Below are positions 62,181 through 64,000 of a stretch of 64,000 bases of DNA, one piece after another (the first letter of the stretch is position 1; every line of letters begins with the position of its first letter). Origin of the DNA: Camarhynchus parvulus (lineage: Eukaryota; Chordata; Aves; Passeriformes; Thraupidae); NCBI RefSeq assembly GCF_901933205.1, contig NC_044574.1:22243733-22307732 (forward strand), read 5' to 3'. A model generated the notes under the pieces. It made no database searches, was not told the origin of the DNA, and was given only the letters and a program-made list of their open reading frames with translations. A program made the translations under genes and the position numbers.

Positions 62181-63635
62181 TCCATGACTTATGCATAAAA
62201 ATGCATGTACAATTTAAGACAGGCAGGATAGAAACTTTCTTAGCTGTGATAGCAGCAAGAGATCACTGGGACAGGGTTCCCATTCTGCTCCCTTGTTCTC
62301 TGACAGTGGGTTGCCAAGACTGCTTCAGAGAAAGGAGAGAGGTGGAAAAAATAATATTCATGTCAACAAATCCAGGTGTGCATTCATGGGAAGAACGGAT
62401 TCCAGACAATTATTTGTATGTTAAAGGCAAGTATACATACCTGGGAGGGATGGACTCCTTAGGGAGCTTGTTATCTGACTCAGCTGACACTGCGGAAAGA
62501 TGTTTCTTGGTGGAGCCTGTGGGAGCACCACATCCAGCATCAGTTTAACTCATTGCAGATAGACAGCCTTCCAACAGAAGGGATTTTCCTCTTGTTAGTA
62601 TAAACCTGACTAGATTTCTCAAAAATATATTAATAATTTTTGATGACACCTGTAAAGTTATTTTTATTGGATGATTCCTGACAACTTGAAAGGATGATTT
62701 CACTATGAAAAAGAGATAGTCATAAGAAAGACATATAATTATATAAAAAAACTGATCCTGCTGGTCTTTTCAGGCTTTCTGAGCAGCGTGTTAAGTGAAA
62801 ATTAATTTGTATAAGAGTATATTTTATTTGCAAAAAAGCATTTAAATGTGGAAAACATTTGTTTTTAAGTATTGAAGCTTGGCGTTTTTTGTATTCTATT
62901 TTTGTATTATGCTGGCTGTCGAAGAGTTCTTGAGACTACAATCACTAATATTCATATCAGCTGATCCCTAGAGATCAACTGCAGCTTCCTTTGCATAAAT
63001 GATGATTATCTTCATTAGCAACTTGTTTAATTTTCACAATTCCTTGCTCTTTTTACAGTTGTTTTTGATAATCAGAATGGAGATGGAGAAATGAAGCACT
63101 GAAAAATAGCTCTCAGGAAAATCCTGCCATTTCAAGTGCATAAAAGAGGGTAAAATTAAGTCTCTTATAACTTGTAAACACTTCATGCAGTTTTACTGCC
63201 AATTTTCTACATGTTTGCTCTAACAAGAACATATACGAAGAGTTCATTGGAATGTTTATGCACTAAGCTTCAGAGGATTGCATCTGACAATCAACCATGG
63301 CGTGACAGGGGATTTTTCATTAGTGACAGAATAACTGTTGTTTGTAAAACCAGGCTTGGGGCCACTATTAGAATTATATGTGTGTACAAACATCTCTTTA
63401 AGCCCTTTATTACTATTATTTGGAACATGTATTAATTATACTTTTACAAATGTATTTATTTAGTCAGATACCAACCTGTCTGAACAATCTGTTGTCTTTT
63501 TATTTAAAAACTAACAGATTTAGTTCGTTCTGCATTATGGGACTAGAACAGATTCCATTTGAAAACCAGTGCGGGCACTCTGCCCACTAGCTATAATGAC
63601 ATAGTAATATTGTAATTCTCCAGGGAGGAAGTAAG
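62181..63635. other. non-coding interval
   Basis: The 124-codon frame beginning at 62174 starts in the LTR end and continues into flanking DNA. It has no recognised motif, so it is treated as chance. Nothing else was seen. Confidence 0.45.
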
Positions 63636-64000
63636 ACTCATGTGGAGGTACCAGTTGTCGGTTTCTCTGGGTGTGGATTGAAGGCACTTGAGATGGTAGT
63701 TAGTTCATGTTTGGACTCAGATGTTTATTATTTCTTATGAATAAAACAGTCTCACTATTGTGAGTTTGGCAGCTTTTCATTAGAAGGCACAAAATGGCTA
63801 ACAATCTCTTGTTACAAGGTCTTTTAAGACTAAACTATCCAATTAAGAACTGACACCTAGATTATTTTCCCTTTTAACCCAATAACTGATCCCAGAGAGC
63901 CCCCAGTGCAGACTTTTCTGCCCAATTACAAAATGCCACCCAAACCCATGAAGAAGAAGGAATAAGAAGCATGAAGAAGAAACTCAGGATGACATCCTGT
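63636..64000. mobile_element. possible LTR fragment running off the right edge
   Basis: The texture is that of an avian LTR: an AATAAA near 63740, 'aactgatcccagagagcccc', and an AAGAAGAAGGAATAAGAAG purine tract near the edge. One end lies outside the window and no terminal TG/CA pair or duplication can be shown, so the assignment is tentative. Confidence 0.35.

Noticed and set aside
62174..62548. 124-codon protein gene
   Set aside because: Begins in the last base of the LTR and runs into flanking DNA; no motif and no splice context.

Overview
The window reads as nuclear DNA of a bird, probably a passerine. The evidence is several CR1 LINE copies with the typical 3' end (…CCCTTCCAACCC… followed by ATTCTATGAT-like repeats), an avian ERVL-type LTR, several class II-like solo LTRs with 6-bp target-site duplications (TSDs), AT-rich background, and vertebrate-style split exons. 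No intact protein-coding gene was found. Almost all open reading frames here are short chance frames or lie inside repeats.

Region 1 (about 7.2-22.7 kb, + strand) holds the only recognisable gene: a multi-exon relic of DTHD1 (death domain containing 1). Ten exons could be placed from 7215 to 22710. They appear in the expected order, have AG acceptors, and have GT donors (one GC donor, one exon end unresolved). Codon phases match at every junction that could be tested. The reading frame is broken at least five times by frameshifts and at least four times by in-frame stops, in five different exons. This is therefore an unprocessed, unitary-type pseudogene rather than a retrocopy. Identification rests on remembered similarity to mammalian DTHD1, from the ZU5-like region through to the C-terminal death domain; no search was run.

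Region 2 (1-7.2 kb) is upstream sequence with CR1 pieces and a (TAAA)n repeat; no first exon or promoter was recognised. Region 3 (22.7-64 kb) looks like a gene desert filled with transposable-element remains. It holds CR1 3' ends at 32.3-33.3 and 38.4-38.7 kb, a CR1 endonuclease-region fragment at 43.75-44.7 kb, and an internally deleted ERVL LTR at 36.3 kb. It also holds two related solo LTRs in the same orientation (32.55 and 57.03 kb, each with a perfect 6-bp TSD), an LTR-like element at 41.4 kb, and a GC-rich 790-bp LTR at 61.4-62.2 kb with a perfect TSD.

Points for a second look: the decayed DTHD1 whose splice sites have outlived its reading frame; an isolated CpG-rich block at 40.93-41.35 kb in the desert; five consecutive short hairpins at 20.60-20.71 kb; and the young-looking LTR at 61.4 kb. 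No RNA gene, CRISPR array or prokaryotic-type feature was seen.
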